In this document: one piece after another, positions 12,801 through 25,500 of the stretch
How positions within the stretch are numbered: position 1 is the stretch's first letter
Layout of the letters: each line of letters opens with the position of its first letter
NCBI GenBank assembly: GCA_900708905.1
Contig: CAADRB010000057.1
Location: 414,363-478,362, forward strand
DNA from: Hymenolepis diminuta
Taxonomy: Eukaryota > Platyhelminthes > Cestoda > Cyclophyllidea > Hymenolepididae
Direction: 5' to 3'
Length of the DNA: 64,000 bases
Notes under the pieces: generated by a model
The model's database searches: none
Seen by the model: the letters and a program-made list of their open reading frames with translations, nothing else
Told to the model about the DNA's origin: nothing
Position numbers and translations under genes: made by a program

Positions 12801-13339
12801 TGCAACCATCCATTTTGATGAAGTCTACTCCCCAATCCGCCATGGTTTTGGCATCAACCTCTAGATAATTCAAACTACCAGGGTAGCCAGCACAAGTCTT
12901 GTCTCCAAAGTCCAAGTAAATTCCAAATTTCAGACCCAGTTTGTGGACACGATCGGCGAGCCATTTCATTCCCTAAAAGTAGAAGTCAGTGTGGATATTT
13001 CAGTTGACTTACGTGAGGGAATCGGACGGGATCAGGCACAAGTCGACTCGTTTCAGGATCGCGATCATAAGAGGACCAACAGTCATCAATAATGATATAC
13101 TGATAGCCTTTGGCTAACCATCCACCATTAACCAGAGCATGTGCTTGCCGAATTATTAAATCTTCACTAATGCAGTCCTTCGGGTAGGCTTTACAGTCAT
13201 TTTGGCATCGAAAGCGTTGCCATGTCAGCCACCCCATCGGCGGTGTCCTTGCCATGCCATTATCTAGACATAGCCCCTCTTGTCGGAGAATAGCCAGAAG
13301 GTATATTATTATTAAGGAAAATCTGATGTGTTGTGACAT
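9833..13339 (-). CDS. GH27 glycosidase paralogue with mixed GalNAc/Gal recognition loop
   Basis: Complete five-exon gene on the minus strand: 13339-13013, 12972-12787, 12753-12355, 12281-12195, 10102-9833. The product is 422 residues. The ATG at 13339 precedes a hydrophobic signal sequence (about residues 6-24) and [13 protein letters not shown]. Conserved GH27 features are IIDDCW (D85, D86), TCAGYPGS, the nucleophile in FIKMDGC (D164), CNLWR, the acid/base Asp of LDDIQDSW (D226), GHWNDLDML and NPSGIVM near the end. Exons 2, 3 and 4 (186, 399, 87 nt) equal those of the plus-strand gene. The recognition loop reads GCSYPLF: Ser196 as in NAGA but Leu199 as in GLA, and Phe200 where both human enzymes have Tyr. 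The enzyme is probably active, but its substrate preference cannot be assigned. Intron 2 is only 33 nt with a weak donor (GTCTGG); intron 4 is about 2.1 kb and holds a SINE-like repeat. Confidence 0.92.
10275..10360 (+). repeat. tRNA-derived SINE-like repeat, copy 1
   Basis: The segment shares GTTCATCG-TG-ACA-CC and a following GGCCAA...ACTG-TTAAGTCTGG block with the copies near 39.5 and 39.8 kb. Upstream, GGTTAATTTACCCGTCTGC resembles the tRNA-like head of the 39.8-kb copy, with the B-box part deleted. It lies in intron 4 of the minus-strand GH27 gene, antisense to it. Confidence 0.5.
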
Positions 13340-16300
13340 TCTAGATAGTAGATGAATATACAGAGTAAATAAAAGAAAAGGTTATTCTTTATTGAATATT
13401 GCTCGGAGTGGGAAGCACACGCTTTTGTCAAAAACTAAATGCAACAAACTTTTGCTAGATCTTAGAAGATATTCACTGCAATCCCATTGTTCATCTCAAC
13501 AAGGTTCAATTCCAATCGGGGATTATTATGTGATAAGATTAATCAAGTTTGCTGATCAAAATGAACTTATATTAAGAATATCTGCCTAAATATTTGTCAA
13601 GGAAGAACTCGAAAGCGTTAAAGTTGTAGTCTTAGTAACTTTCGTTTTCAAGCAAATAGAAAATACATATTGAACGATATAAACTGTTTGGCATCAGCCG
13701 CGATTAATAGAACGACTTTTGTTAACTGTCAACAATAATGCTTGTTATTATAATAATAGAGACGTCAGTTAATAGACGTTAACTCCGACTGTTAAAAAAT
13801 TGCCTTGTAGACAAAAAGTCACCTGGAGATTAGAGACTGGCACGGGCTTAGAGACGTACCTGACAACGCCTCACCTCGAGTAACAAATTTTCATGCGGCG
13901 AATGAACATATATGAAACCTTCTAAGAATGCAGTCATATATTTTACTTTTACAACCTCCGTAAAGTGATATCCGCGTGGCTAAATTGAGTTATTTCATTA
14001 ACGTGACAATGTAACCCATGTTTAAATTATTTAGCGTACAAAATGCATTTGAGTATTACCAAAGTACAGTTGACATCTCGACTGAACATGTTGTCTGGTC
14101 TTCTTGTGTGGGGTGTTAATAATATATTACATATTTAAAGCTCTATAACAAATGGAACTTTATATATTTCGTCAAAAGCGATATTTAATGGTGTCATCGT
14201 CGGTAATACTGACATTTCATACTAAGATAAAATAAAGATAGACAGAAAGCTGTTTAATTTGACTTACAAATTAAATTGGAAACAACAAAACACTATCGCC
14301 AAAAACTATTCTTTCGTTAAATTCATCTGATCTATGAGGCAATCATTTCATCTGAACATAGATAAACAGAAGGCTGTAATTTAACATTTGAAAATGGTAC
14401 AGGCTTACATTTTTCGGATGTTCATATGGATGGTCGATCCAGTTGACTGCAGGCAAATATGTGAACAGAATCTATTTATGCTCACAATGTATTCTTATTG
14501 GTTAACTTACGAGGCGTCCATCAAACTGATAAACTATCGTTGACTCTGAATATATTGCCTGTAGTTAGAAAGAGTAGGCAAACATCACTTTTCTGCTATT
14601 GCGTAATGAGAGATTAATTTTCTAACTCTCTCTAGCTATTAGTTCAACTTAGAGTGGCTGGATACGTTTCATTGAAATGTCAGATAACACAAGAGCTCTG
14701 ATATTGGGTCCTTCATTTCCATTCTGAGCACTGACAATACCACAAACCTTGGTCAATCACGCTAGTGAATCAACATCTTAATCATTATAGCTATTATCTT
14801 ATTATTATGCCAACATAGCATTTTCGTATTTTTAATAAGAAATAGACGGAAATTGAATTAGTCACCAAAAGAATCAGATGCTCGATAGAATGTATTGAAG
14901 TGGAGAAGGACTAAAAATGTAGTTAAAAAAACAAACTTCCAAGAATTCGTAAAGTGGATAGGTAACCGGTGGAATAGCAATGATGTAATCGTTCTTTCAA
15001 TCAGTATAAAATGAATGCGAACACAATCACCTGCACAATCGTGAAATAAACGTCTTTAGACGCACCAATGAATAACAAAATTGATGCAATGCAACTAAAG
15101 TACGTGAAAATGAGGGCGTCAACAAGTATTTTTAAATGATGTTTTACCGATACTGCAATATTATTAAATGAAAATTCTAATAACGCCTAATTGGTAGTCT
15201 CTCTGCGTAAAAATACGAATGATAAGAGAAGATGTTTTCATACGATTTCTTGTCAATGCACAATGATTAAGACGAATTTTTAAAAAGGTGCCACAAAATA
15301 ACTCTTACTCTTACATTGAAGTATATTAACAAAATCACGATATCTTGATTGAATATCTCGAAGACATGAGAATTGGTCGTGGTTATCCTTCTGAACCGCT
15401 TTATGCGTTAGAAGTGTGTCTTTTTGGGGAGATTTTGGTTATTGTTTAATTAACATGAACACCAACAATAATCCTGTCGCGAGGAATGAAATTCTTTCTA
15501 TTGAGGTATCAAAAAATAGGACCACCGGTGCTGTTACCACCAGATGGATCGTGGTAGGTGTTGGCTGAAGAATATGCTGATATTAGTTGGTCAGGGTTAT
15601 AGAAGCTGACTGCCGATAATAGCAGCCGGGTGAAAAGTATTTATGAAAAAATTTTAATTAGTACACGAAACATACACATCTTCAACCTTATAGTCATTTT
15701 TAGAGTACCTCTGGATGAAAACCTCCATTCATCCATCCAAAGTAAGAAAAATTGTGCAATTTTTAATTGTTGGAAGCGACCGAAATCAGTTAACAGAAAG
15801 TTCAATAAATGATAAAGTGGAGGGGATCAGAAAAGCACAGAGAACAACTCCAAGGTATTGAAGAGTTATACTTAAGTTGATAGTTGGATTCGGGCTGTAT
15901 AATATTTTTCGGTTCGTCTCCCGGATTGCAGCAAATGCCTGTCTAAGATGTTCAGTGCTTATTGATGGTGTTTTTAATGAAGAAGGGTTGGTCCTGCCGC
16001 TTCATCTTTGATTTTCGTCCAATGGGCAATGGGACAAAATGTCTTTCGATCATCTTCGCAACTTACAATTTTAGTAAGCAGAGATGAAATGGCCAAAAAT
16101 GTTATCAGACCTCTGTAAGCTGTGTTCACTTAAAGTGACTACCCAATGTTAATAAAAACGTTTAATCGTTCCAATTAATTGTTGATTCTTGTGCTTGTGC
16201 CATCTGAAGAAGCATGTATTCGAGATATCATTTTGCAAACTGCAAATTTCATATTTGTGTATTATTCGTTTGATCAAAAGAGACGCATTAGTTACTGACT

Positions 16301-19300
16301 TTTCAAAAGGCGATTTGATCGGTGAGACATATAACCTTTCTTATAATCCTAAATTTGAAAAGTAATATTTCGCTGGAAGCATTTTTCATCCCAGAAGATC
16401 TTTATGACGTGAAATATTTAAGGACGTTGATTTCAGTTGGATTTTTATTTTATTGCACCTCACTCTATCATATATTTTATAATCTATTTCTTAAACGCAA
16501 TTAGCACAAATTTATGATAATTGTCGAGAATATCACTCTCCAGATCCAAGAAATTAAGCTATTGGTTGATAAAAACCCAGATTTTTAACCGATAATTGAA
16601 AACCGCCCTCTAAAAGTCAGTTTTGCAATTTATCTGATTTGATTCTTTTTTTATATTTGAATAGGTAGTAACGCAATAATGGAATCTTATTACTTTCATG
16701 ATGTCGACTATCTGTGATCATTTTCATTAAACGTTTTAAGTATATTTCAAAATTTGCATTATGAGTCTTCTATCCATATTTTGGGGCACACTTTATACTA
16801 CTATCGTTAGATTTTAATTAACAATAGTCATGATTGCTAATAGAATTTATGCAACCATGTAGACTCTATCAATCCTGATTTCTGTGCGATTTTAACTTTG
16901 CATTTAATAGAAAAATATTTAAATCTGCCTTATTCTTGTAAAATTTTAAAATCACTGAACAGCCACTTGGTAAAGCGAATTCGAACCGTTACCGGACCTC
17001 AACTCTCTACGAGGATCTGTAATATGAAATCAAAATGGATTTTTGTTCCAAATCCAAAAAATGAGCGCTGTTGTCGAATAGGGAGAGACAGAAAAAATAA
17101 TACTTAGGATCTTTCCTGTCTACTGGTCACACCATTCAATAAGTATAAAGTCCCTGAAATCAGAAACAAATCACATATAGAATGATTTCTGACGTATTTT
17201 CTCTACAGATATGAGACCCTTGTGATATGGATGTTACCTCTTGCCTCTAATAGGGAAAAAATGCGAAGTACTTTGTCTAAATGTTCATGACGGTACTAAC
17301 ATGAATTAACTCAATACGGACATTGAAACAGACCCTGGACTATGCTTGGGACGCAAAATTATAAAATATCAAACTTTGTACGACTCTTTTGCTGTCCCGA
17401 CTTTGGTTTCAAATTTTTACTCGATCTCCATACCCTATGTCGTATTGGGCTGTTCTGCTGATCCTCGTATTCAGGGGTTACACTATTTTTTCCATTACCA
17501 TGGGTAATAACGGTGGTAATAAAGCAAATTAAAAGACGAAGTTGATAAATAAAAAAGACAAATGAAAATAGAAAAGCTCTATTCCCATGCAGAAGTACTT
17601 TAGGAGACTGGTCAAAATAGGCTCAATATCCCCGCATAGAACTAGTGATCTTCTGAAGACTAATAGGTAACAGCGGCCATTCCTGAATAAGAAGATTTAA
17701 AGGTAAGCAGGACCACGTGTTTATTGGACAATTGGAGATAGACGAGAGGGGAAAGGATGAAGTAGAAGGAGGAATTGGAAGGAAATTCCGGATTGTGGGG
17801 AATAGGCGAAACTATGCACACTTGGCAATTGACTGATTTCGCGTTTTTCGTTCTTTGAGTGTTAGGGAAGAGGTATGAGGTCAGTAAGAAGGCCTACGAG
17901 TCAGTGTGCACAAGTACTAAGCAGGTAGACCCATTAAAGCAGCCAAATCAGGTGAATCAAGTGAATAACTGTCTTGACGTATGTAACTGGCCTGAGTAGA
18001 AAATGAGTTCAATGGAGAAAAGGTACACATTGTAATGGGGTACAGGTGTCCGAATGTAAGCAGCGGGAGGGGGAAATGAACACGAGTATATACGAAGTCC
18101 CACGCAGCTCGTATGTCGTCGGACGCTCGACTTCTTGATGGCATCCACCGATCCCAGGTTCCTCTTCCGGGCAGGGAGGAGGTACTTATAAAAAGGTGGT
18201 TAGGTTGGGTGATTTATGGAACCATTCTCATCAGCTGGTGAGACCATAAGCGTAGACCACTCCTGCTAATTATGGAGGTCTCCATACAGACCACTTAAAG
18301 ATAAAATAAACTACGAATGTTTCAAACTATGAGCCATAGTATCCAAGAAACCAAGTGTCTGCTGTCAAACCATAATGACATCTACGAAGGCGTATTGTTA
18401 ACACGTTGAAACAGGGTTAGTTGACACTGACACGATACCATTAATCGTGAGCATAGACAAGACATTCTTCGATTATAGGTATTCAAATACTATAGCAACG
18501 AACATTTCTTCGATTATTTAGTAAAAAGTAAGAGTTCATATTTTTACTGATTTATTAGACTCGATGATGTTGCCGTCATCCATCTACCTGAATTACAACC
18601 ACGTCAATTAATGCTGATCAACAGGGATCCAAATGAATGAAAATCTCTTAACAGGAGGAAAACCCAAGAGTAAAACATTTACTTTCAGCTAACCAAGAAA
18701 TTTTATTGTGAATTTTCTGCGATACTGAAATCTTATCCAAACTTTTCTAGCAACATATTTACCTCTGGTAAAATGTGTTCTATTATATTACGATGCTTAT
18801 CAAAGATTGTAATACATATGCGTTCTCTATGACTGGATACTTTGAAAAAATTAATTTAGATAATGACAATAACAAAAACAATGATGAATGTCCATAAAAC
18901 TGCCAGCTTCCAGATAAAGAACTGTTCAATACTCGATGACAGCACATTCCAACGTTTATCTAGGGGAGAGAGATTCCGGAAATCTCTCTGACCAGTCTTA
19001 ATCAGTGAACGATGGCAAGAATTTTCAAATATAACTCTGGATTTGGCACATTGTTCCACCAACGACGTGTAATAGCGAATAACGCTTGATAATCACGCCA
19101 GTAATAATTGAAATAACCCTAAATGTACACATGTGCTGTGACACCCACCGTAATTGTTTTCATCTGTGCCCTAGAATACATCATCGTCCCACATAAATCG
19201 TTTAACTTCTAAAAGAGATCGAAGCATATGGCCCCTAGACAGCCTTTTCTCAGGTTTACGGGATGTCCGAATCGACAACCCACCCTTTTTTAATACAGTT

Positions 19301-20238
19301 CATTATCCAAAGAGACTACTTAAACTCCCATTTTAGCTTGATTTAATATTTGAAGAACGTACCCCTGCTAGTGATTTAAATTCTACCCTAATGGCCGTCC
19401 AAGTTGCATGAACTTACATAAGGAACCGGTCTGCTTGACAGAGTACCAGTATAAAATAAACAGAACTTTGCAATGGAATCACAGCTTAGTGTCAAAAATT
19501 CTTCTAGCGCGCTTCCAAACCACGCTTTAAATTGAAACTTTCTTCATGTAAATATACGGTGATTTTGTTTCCTAGCTTGCCACTTAAATATTTTCAACTC
19601 ACATCCTGAACGCATTTAATGTTAACTGTTTTTTCATACCTGAGCTTCAAAAAACAAACGATTCTTCACTACGTACATATTCTAATTCTCAAACAATGCT
19701 TATATTTCTCACGAAAATACTACCACATCTACGGAACAGTGATGACGAAGCATATTAGCCACAATAATCGTAAAGAAAATAAAGTAAACACAACTAGGAA
19801 AATTAGACAAAATCAAAACAGTGTAACCAAAACCCAAACATGTCACATTTACAACATTTTTAACGCACTCAAGTTGAACGACATTAGAAAGGGCACGAGG
19901 GAAAAAGGTGCAGTTTCATAAGAATGATGATTAGATAGCAATCAATCAATCTAAAATAACACGTGCACCAGAAGCACAAAAAACCTGTCAGTTGAAATCA
20001 TTTTAATGTATCAAATAATGTCAATATTAGCAGATTTGAAAAAAACGCGAAATGGCTTAGTATAGGCAGACCCTACAGACACTAAGTCCATATAAAAGAC
20101 GAGAAATGTAAGCCATTTTTATCAAAAGTCATTGATAAAGGTCTCTACATGTACATTATGAAAGAACATTGCTATACCTGATTTAGTTAAAAGCATCAAC
20201 AGTGGAGAGGATGGGATTATTTTAGGTTTGGGATCATA
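13340..20238. other. Intergenic, no gene supported
   Basis: About 6.9 kb lie between the minus-strand GH27 gene and cytochrome c. It would hold the promoter of the GH27 gene, since 13340 onward is upstream of its ATG. Two spots look less random than the rest: a GC-richer block at 17.9-18.3 kb, and a frame at 18856-19062 (minus) ending in a run of hydrophobic residues. I could assign neither to a gene. Confidence 0.5.
17917..18290. other. GC-richer unexplained block with TATAAAAA motif
   Basis: This block is visibly less AT-rich than its surroundings. On the minus strand two overlapping frames stay open together for about 63-75 codons (17917-18148). On the plus strand a TATAAAAA motif at about 18187 is followed by GAGACC/GGTCTC-type inverted bits. 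It could be a mobile element fragment (for example a small terminal-repeat element) or a first exon with promoter. No protein family is recognised. Confidence 0.3.
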
Positions 20239-20244
20239 TTTAAT
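20239..20244 (-). terminator. Polyadenylation signal ATTAAA of cytochrome c
   Basis: On the minus strand the common variant ATTAAA begins 11 nt after the cytochrome c stop codon. Confidence 0.5.
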
Positions 20245-20255
20245 GGGGAGACGAA

Positions 20256-20638
20256 CTACTTTGAAGCTTGCTTCAAATATGCTATAAGATCGGCTCGATC
20301 AGATTCCTTTTTGAGACCAGCGAAAACCATCTTAGTTCCAGGGATGTACTTCTTCGGATTGATCAAATACTCGTTGAGTGTCTCCTCATTCCATATCACG
20401 CCTTATAATGGAAATAGGTTAATAAATAACCAAATGAAAACCACAAGATTATTTTAAGAAAATAATTACCCCTGTTCTTATTAGAAGCAGTGTATTCATA
20501 GCCCGCAACTTGTCCAGATTGACGACCAAATAATCCGTGAAGATTTGGTCCAGTTTTATTGGTACCACCTTTATCAATTGTGTGGCACTGAGAACAACGC
20601 TGAATGAACAACTTCTTGCCCTTCTCTACATCACCCAT
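20256..20638 (-). CDS. Cytochrome c
   Basis: Two exons, 20638-20470 and 20401-20256, separated by a 68-nt GT..AG intron, encode 104 residues, the usual animal length. The start is set at 20638 because the protein then begins MGDVEKGKK like other animal cytochromes c; an in-frame ATG 69 nt upstream would add an extension without precedent. The heme attachment motif is CSQCH (C15, C18, axial H19) and the methionine ligand is M81 in [16 protein letters not shown], the conserved Trp in VIWNEETL and DLIAYLK near the end are also typical. The protein carries electrons between complex III and complex IV in the mitochondrial intermembrane space and, in many animals, helps trigger apoptosis. No residue expected to be essential is missing. 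Confidence 0.97.
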
Positions 20639-20723
20639 GACGAATAACGTATATGTGTGACCTTGTTGGACAGTACGAGCTGTACTTAAAAGTATATAAA
20701 TTGTCATAAAGCAGATATGACTG

Positions 20724-20737
20724 ATATATATATATAT
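20724..20737. repeat. (AT)n microsatellite upstream of cytochrome c
   Basis: A pure AT dinucleotide run of 14 bp lies about 85 bp upstream of the chosen cytochrome c start codon. Confidence 0.8.
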
Positions 20738-21495
20738 TTTATTCCCCTATGTCAGAAATTAAATTAATATTTTAATTAATTTTGTTTTTACTTCGATTTC
20801 ACGTATCAAATAGTGATAACGATGACGGATGATAGCGCATAAGATATCTTATTAAAATAAATAATCAAATGTTTTTTATCAATTTAAGTTTATCTTTTTC
20901 CATTAATATATCGTGTGAAAGATCACTAATTTAATCTTAACGATTACCCTTTGGTAGTTACGGAAAAAACGGATATCTATATCAGCAAAACATCTTAAAA
21001 TTCAAAATATATGCTATCAGAAAGAGTAAAATCCATGAAAAGAAAAGACAAATGGAGTATCAGTGAAATTATATTGACATTGATAATTCATGAATAATAG
21101 TTCATGAGTTTCTAAGCGATTTGCATAAAAACCAGATATTTAGATATCCTTTGATACACGTATATCTGGACGATTATGTTAGCATGGACAAGGTATATTT
21201 TCATGAATTATTCGTTCGCCTTTGGGGAAATGTGAAAGTATGCAGAAAAATCTTGGTAATCTTCCTTTAATCCGCACATTTCATCCTTTAATCTTTCCTT
21301 TTAGATTCATGACAATGTTATGAACTCATAATAAATTCGTGAATATATGCCGCCTTTCTGCCTTTATATTGCCAGGTCCACTCAGCTGGTCTCTTTCATA
21401 TAAGAGATGTTTTCGAATTCTGCTAATTATGTCTCTCTTTCTAAATGATTTCTTCAAATTAGCATAAGTCAAACGCGAATGAAATACAAATTGTT

Positions 21496-21501
21496 TTTAA
21501 T
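21496..21501 (-). terminator. Polyadenylation signal ATTAAA of the GK-domain gene
   Basis: On the minus strand ATTAAA begins 15 nt after the stop codon of the guanylate-kinase-like gene. Confidence 0.4.
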
Positions 21502-21516
21502 TTACGTGTGCAATTC

Positions 21517-22518
21517 TTAATCATTAGTACAGTTAAACCAAAGACTAGGTTTCCAAGAGATTGTGCATGGTCTCTTGTCATTATTCAGGTTGTAGAATGT
21601 TTCAACAATAGACTTCGCAGTTTTACTGGGGTTCCACGGTGAATGTATCAAACATATGTCGATATTTTCGAGTTCAGTTGGCATATCGCTATATGCCTAC
21701 AAAACAACACATGCATTGTTAATAAATTATTATAAAGAGTTTTAACCATTTCCAAAATTACCTTAAGTTTTGATGGTTTTAGTAGTACGGTTAGGGCAGC
21801 CAGTTCTGCAGATGCTCGCCATTCATTTAGAACGGGAGGAGCAACTACTAAAATGGGAATTTTCCCTACTTTGATTGTCCGTCTAGCACAGTCCAACATT
21901 TCACTTGATATTTGAGTTCCTGTTTTTTTCTGTTGTCCTAAAAACTGTGTCGTAGTAATTGACGAATTACTAGAAATGCTCCAGTAGATGTCATTGCGAC
22001 CGTCTTGTATTTTCTTATCTTTCTTCTTTTGTTTTCGAAGGATATCATCGAGTCTACCAAGGGCCAGTGGCCAATGGGTTCCCGTTTCGTGTTCATCATA
22101 GAAATCTTCCACCTCAAAAACATCTAATTTGAAAAGTAAACGATAAGTAGGTCTTAATTAACGTTAATTTACTTGATGGAATGTAGAAGGCCTCTGGTGC
22201 TAGTTGCCAAATACATTTTAGAACAAATTCTTTTCCAAGACCTCGCTCACCAATAATCACAATACTTCGTCGAATATGACACATTTGAGGATCAAATAAT
22301 CCTATTGGAGTTGCACGATAATAAATCGAATGGAAAAGTCCAATAAAATTCAAAGGATTTCGCCTGAGATTAAGTAGAGAAGAAACACATTCATTGACCT
22401 GTCGAAGGTCATTAGGATATAAGGTGATGGCCCTACTGCATGTCTGTAGGACCTGAGTTAGGAAATCAATACTCCAGTGGCTCCGACTCTTGCTCAAAAT
22501 TTCGCTCAGATTTACGGC
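21517..22518 (-). CDS. MAGUK-type guanylate-kinase-like domain protein, last three exons
   Basis: Three phase-consistent exons, 22518-22173, 22123-21762 and 21696-21517, with GT..AG introns of 49 and 65 nt, give the C-terminal 295 residues. The upstream part is not found. From about residue 84 the order of blocks fits a guanylate kinase fold as found in membrane-associated guanylate kinases: a hydrophobic strand and loop IVIIGERGLGKE, then DGRNDIYW, GTQISSEMLDCAR followed by KVGKIPILVVAPP (compare the GTS..VRE..GKHCILDV region of MAGUKs), LTVLLKPSKL, IDICLIHSP and a final short strand CTISWKPS at the C-terminus. The P-loop ends in Glu where active kinases have Ser or Thr, so nucleotide phosphorylation is unlikely, as usual for MAGUK GK domains, which bind phosphopeptides. 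The family is my reading from motif order; the specific member, and any PDZ or SH3 part, are unknown. Confidence 0.55.
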
Positions 22519-25500
22519 CTGAAAAAGGACGGCATTTGAACGTATAAACTACTTTCTAGGCATAGACTAATACATTGACCGGTTCGATAACTTTTAAATA
22601 AAACTATTTAAAAGCGTCATGAACGCCTCATATATTATGTTCAACTTACATTTCTTGCCACTGCCTACTTTTCAAATAAGTCATGTATGATAGACTTATA
22701 TTTTCCCCTGTTTATTCTGACAGTTTATAATTTAGTTAATTATTGAGATTAATTGAATAGAGATGACAAATAGTCCTAAAATGTTATGCATCATAAAGTG
22801 GATGAACAAGCGGTCTCATTATTTTCATACAAATACATCTTTCGTAGAAAGGCTTGGTTTTACCAGATAACTTTTAAAATTGAACCGAATGGAACCTCTA
22901 AAGAATAGATTTGAAAAGACGATTTTACTTTGCTACTAGACACAAAATAGTTTCATACTGAATTCTTCTCAGTAATATAACAAAAATTAAGAGAAAAATG
23001 GCATTAAGGCAAGTTAGAGTAATATAATAAATAATCAATATGGAATATTTTCAGTGGCAGATTTCAAACTTCCGAAGTCACCTTTAAGGCCATCCTCAAT
23101 AAATCAGAAATAAATAAGGAACAGTAACACTGATGCTAAATGCAAGAACGGCTGGAAAGTGACGGAAATAGCCCAAGATGAATTAGGCATTAAATTTGCT
23201 AAATGAAGCTTATAAAATAAAAGGTGATTTTCACAGGTAAAATTGAAAAGTCTCTAAATGTCCAGGAAGTGTAAATAGGAGTAATCTGGATAGAAGGCCA
23301 AGATCATAATAGTCAGATGATGGGGATAGCAAAAGTAAGTTTCCCACCAAATAATCAAGGAAGTCCTTCATCCGCCGAAAGTGAATGTTAAAAATAATTT
23401 TCCCATAAAAAGGGATTAATGGGGTTAAACAAGGCATCGTACTTTATTTGTTTTTATCGATGCTCTTAAAACACTCTTGGGTTGCGTTTAATTTTTAAAC
23501 CAAGAGGTAATTTCCGAATCGATTATGCTATACGCGGGGCAAAGCTGTTCTTCCTAGACAAACTCCCAGAAATTTATTATTAGAGAGTATTACCAGATGG
23601 CAAGCAAATAAAATGTCGACTTCTGTCACTGATATACGTAGAATGTGAGTCAACTTTGTAAACTAAAAATGTTATTAACATCGTGCGTTATAACTGTTCA
23701 TGGTAAAGGAATAAAAAGTACTTTTAATTTTGCATGACATTTAAAATAAAGGGATATTAGAAGCAGTTCTAGGAATTTCTGAGGGATTATAATAGCGTAC
23801 AAGTAAAAAAGCAAAACATTTACAATATCCGCATCTAAAAATTATTAAAAAACTTTCCGTAGATTTGATTCTATGCTTCATACTGGAACCAATATCTTCT
23901 CCCATTCTCATCATTTGTGAAACTCAGGATGCAGGATTTTAATTGATTTCGTAACCACCCTCATTACACATTGGTCCCCAAACATTAATTCAACTTAATT
24001 CTAAATATCGAATGAAGTATGAGTTTTCAAATGGTGAAAGTTTGTTTCTATTGATTTAAAATAATCTATAATCCATTTTTCTAGAGAGTAGTAAAGTAAT
24101 GTTCTTTTCAAGAAGAATAAAGAAATTCGTTGGTGAATTCCAAATAAATTCAAATATTTTAACATAAAATTTCGTGATTAATTTGACATTCTGATCTTAA
24201 CTGAAGAAGTATTATTTTTTAAGGAAATGAATTAGGACTTACGTATGAAATATTATTTGAACTGTGATGTTTTGAAATCCATAAAATGTCATTAAATGAA
24301 ACACTTAGAAAATTGGAGAAACAGTCATCAAATATAGTTTTTGACTTGAAAGATTCTGTAACGCGTAAAAATGTCTAAAGTGTAAAATATTAATTTTTAT
24401 AAATCATTTTTAAAACAAAACGATCAGATAAAAGATAAAAATGTTAGTCCCAGTTACTTCGTTTGGAAATATCGCTAGAGAGGCAAGTTGCTTCCGAATT
24501 TGGTCTTCAGTCTGCAAAGTAAAAATTACTACTTGTATTTCAACTTTTATTAGGTAATTGGATGATATTCATATCCTTTACTGAAATGAAAATGTTCTCG
24601 GCTGTTAGTTACCTTCAAAATGATTTTATATGTTACAATTTACGTAGAAGGTGGACAATACGAAATAAATTATAATGTTCTGATTGATTTTATAAAGAAA
24701 ATTTTGCCTTCCGTGTAATGTCCACTTCAGTTACACTAAATGCGCTTTAAACGAACTAATTTGCAATTTATTAGAGGTAAAATTAGTAGATAGGAGAGAT
24801 AGTTGTTGTTAAATACGACTTTTGCAACGTGGATTTAGAAAAATATTCGTGAATTGATACAAAAAATGACAATTTCTATTTTCCTATAATAGCATTGATT
24901 CTTGAAAGAATTTAGTTTATAAAAACTTCCAGTCTCAAAGATATTTAGGAGTCCGATTAATAAACGCTTATCAAATCATCTCCCTATTATCTCACATTAA
25001 TTAACCAACTCTTTTCTTTTGTATGATTTAAATGCGTCAGGCTGCGCTCACTTAAATTACGACAATCCTTTCAAACAATGAAACCGTAGAAGCAGGATTG
25101 GAATGTTAATTGAAATGTATTCAATCTCAACTACAGAGTGCATTATTATCCTGAAACCATATAGTGCAAGGGCCACTCAGAGAAGCGTAATTCGATTCAA
25201 AAAAATATAATGATCATGTTCTTAAAAGGTAATCAAAGATCTTGAATATTGAAAATAGATTAGGAAATTGCCCAATGGATGAAGAAGATACTACGTATCT
25301 TTATTCTACGCAATGGAAATACGAGAAGTCATCAAGACTGCCATTTAAATTTTTTTTGATCTAGAAAGATTTTCCTTTTGCATTAGAATTAAAATAAATT
25401 CACTAAATTATCAAAATATTTAATGGGAACCTTGTATTTGATAAGATGAGATCTGAATTCAAAATGAGACAAATCCAGTTGAAATATCAAATGTTCTACT

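Noticed and set aside
20639..20707. N-terminal extension of cytochrome c from an upstream in-frame ATG
   Set aside because: Animal cytochrome c starts at the MGD-type methionine and needs no presequence; the extension is probably 5' UTR.
23231..23437. Possible upstream exon of the GK-domain gene
   Set aside because: Its best donor (GTGAAA) leaves a phase that would read into a stop in the next exon.
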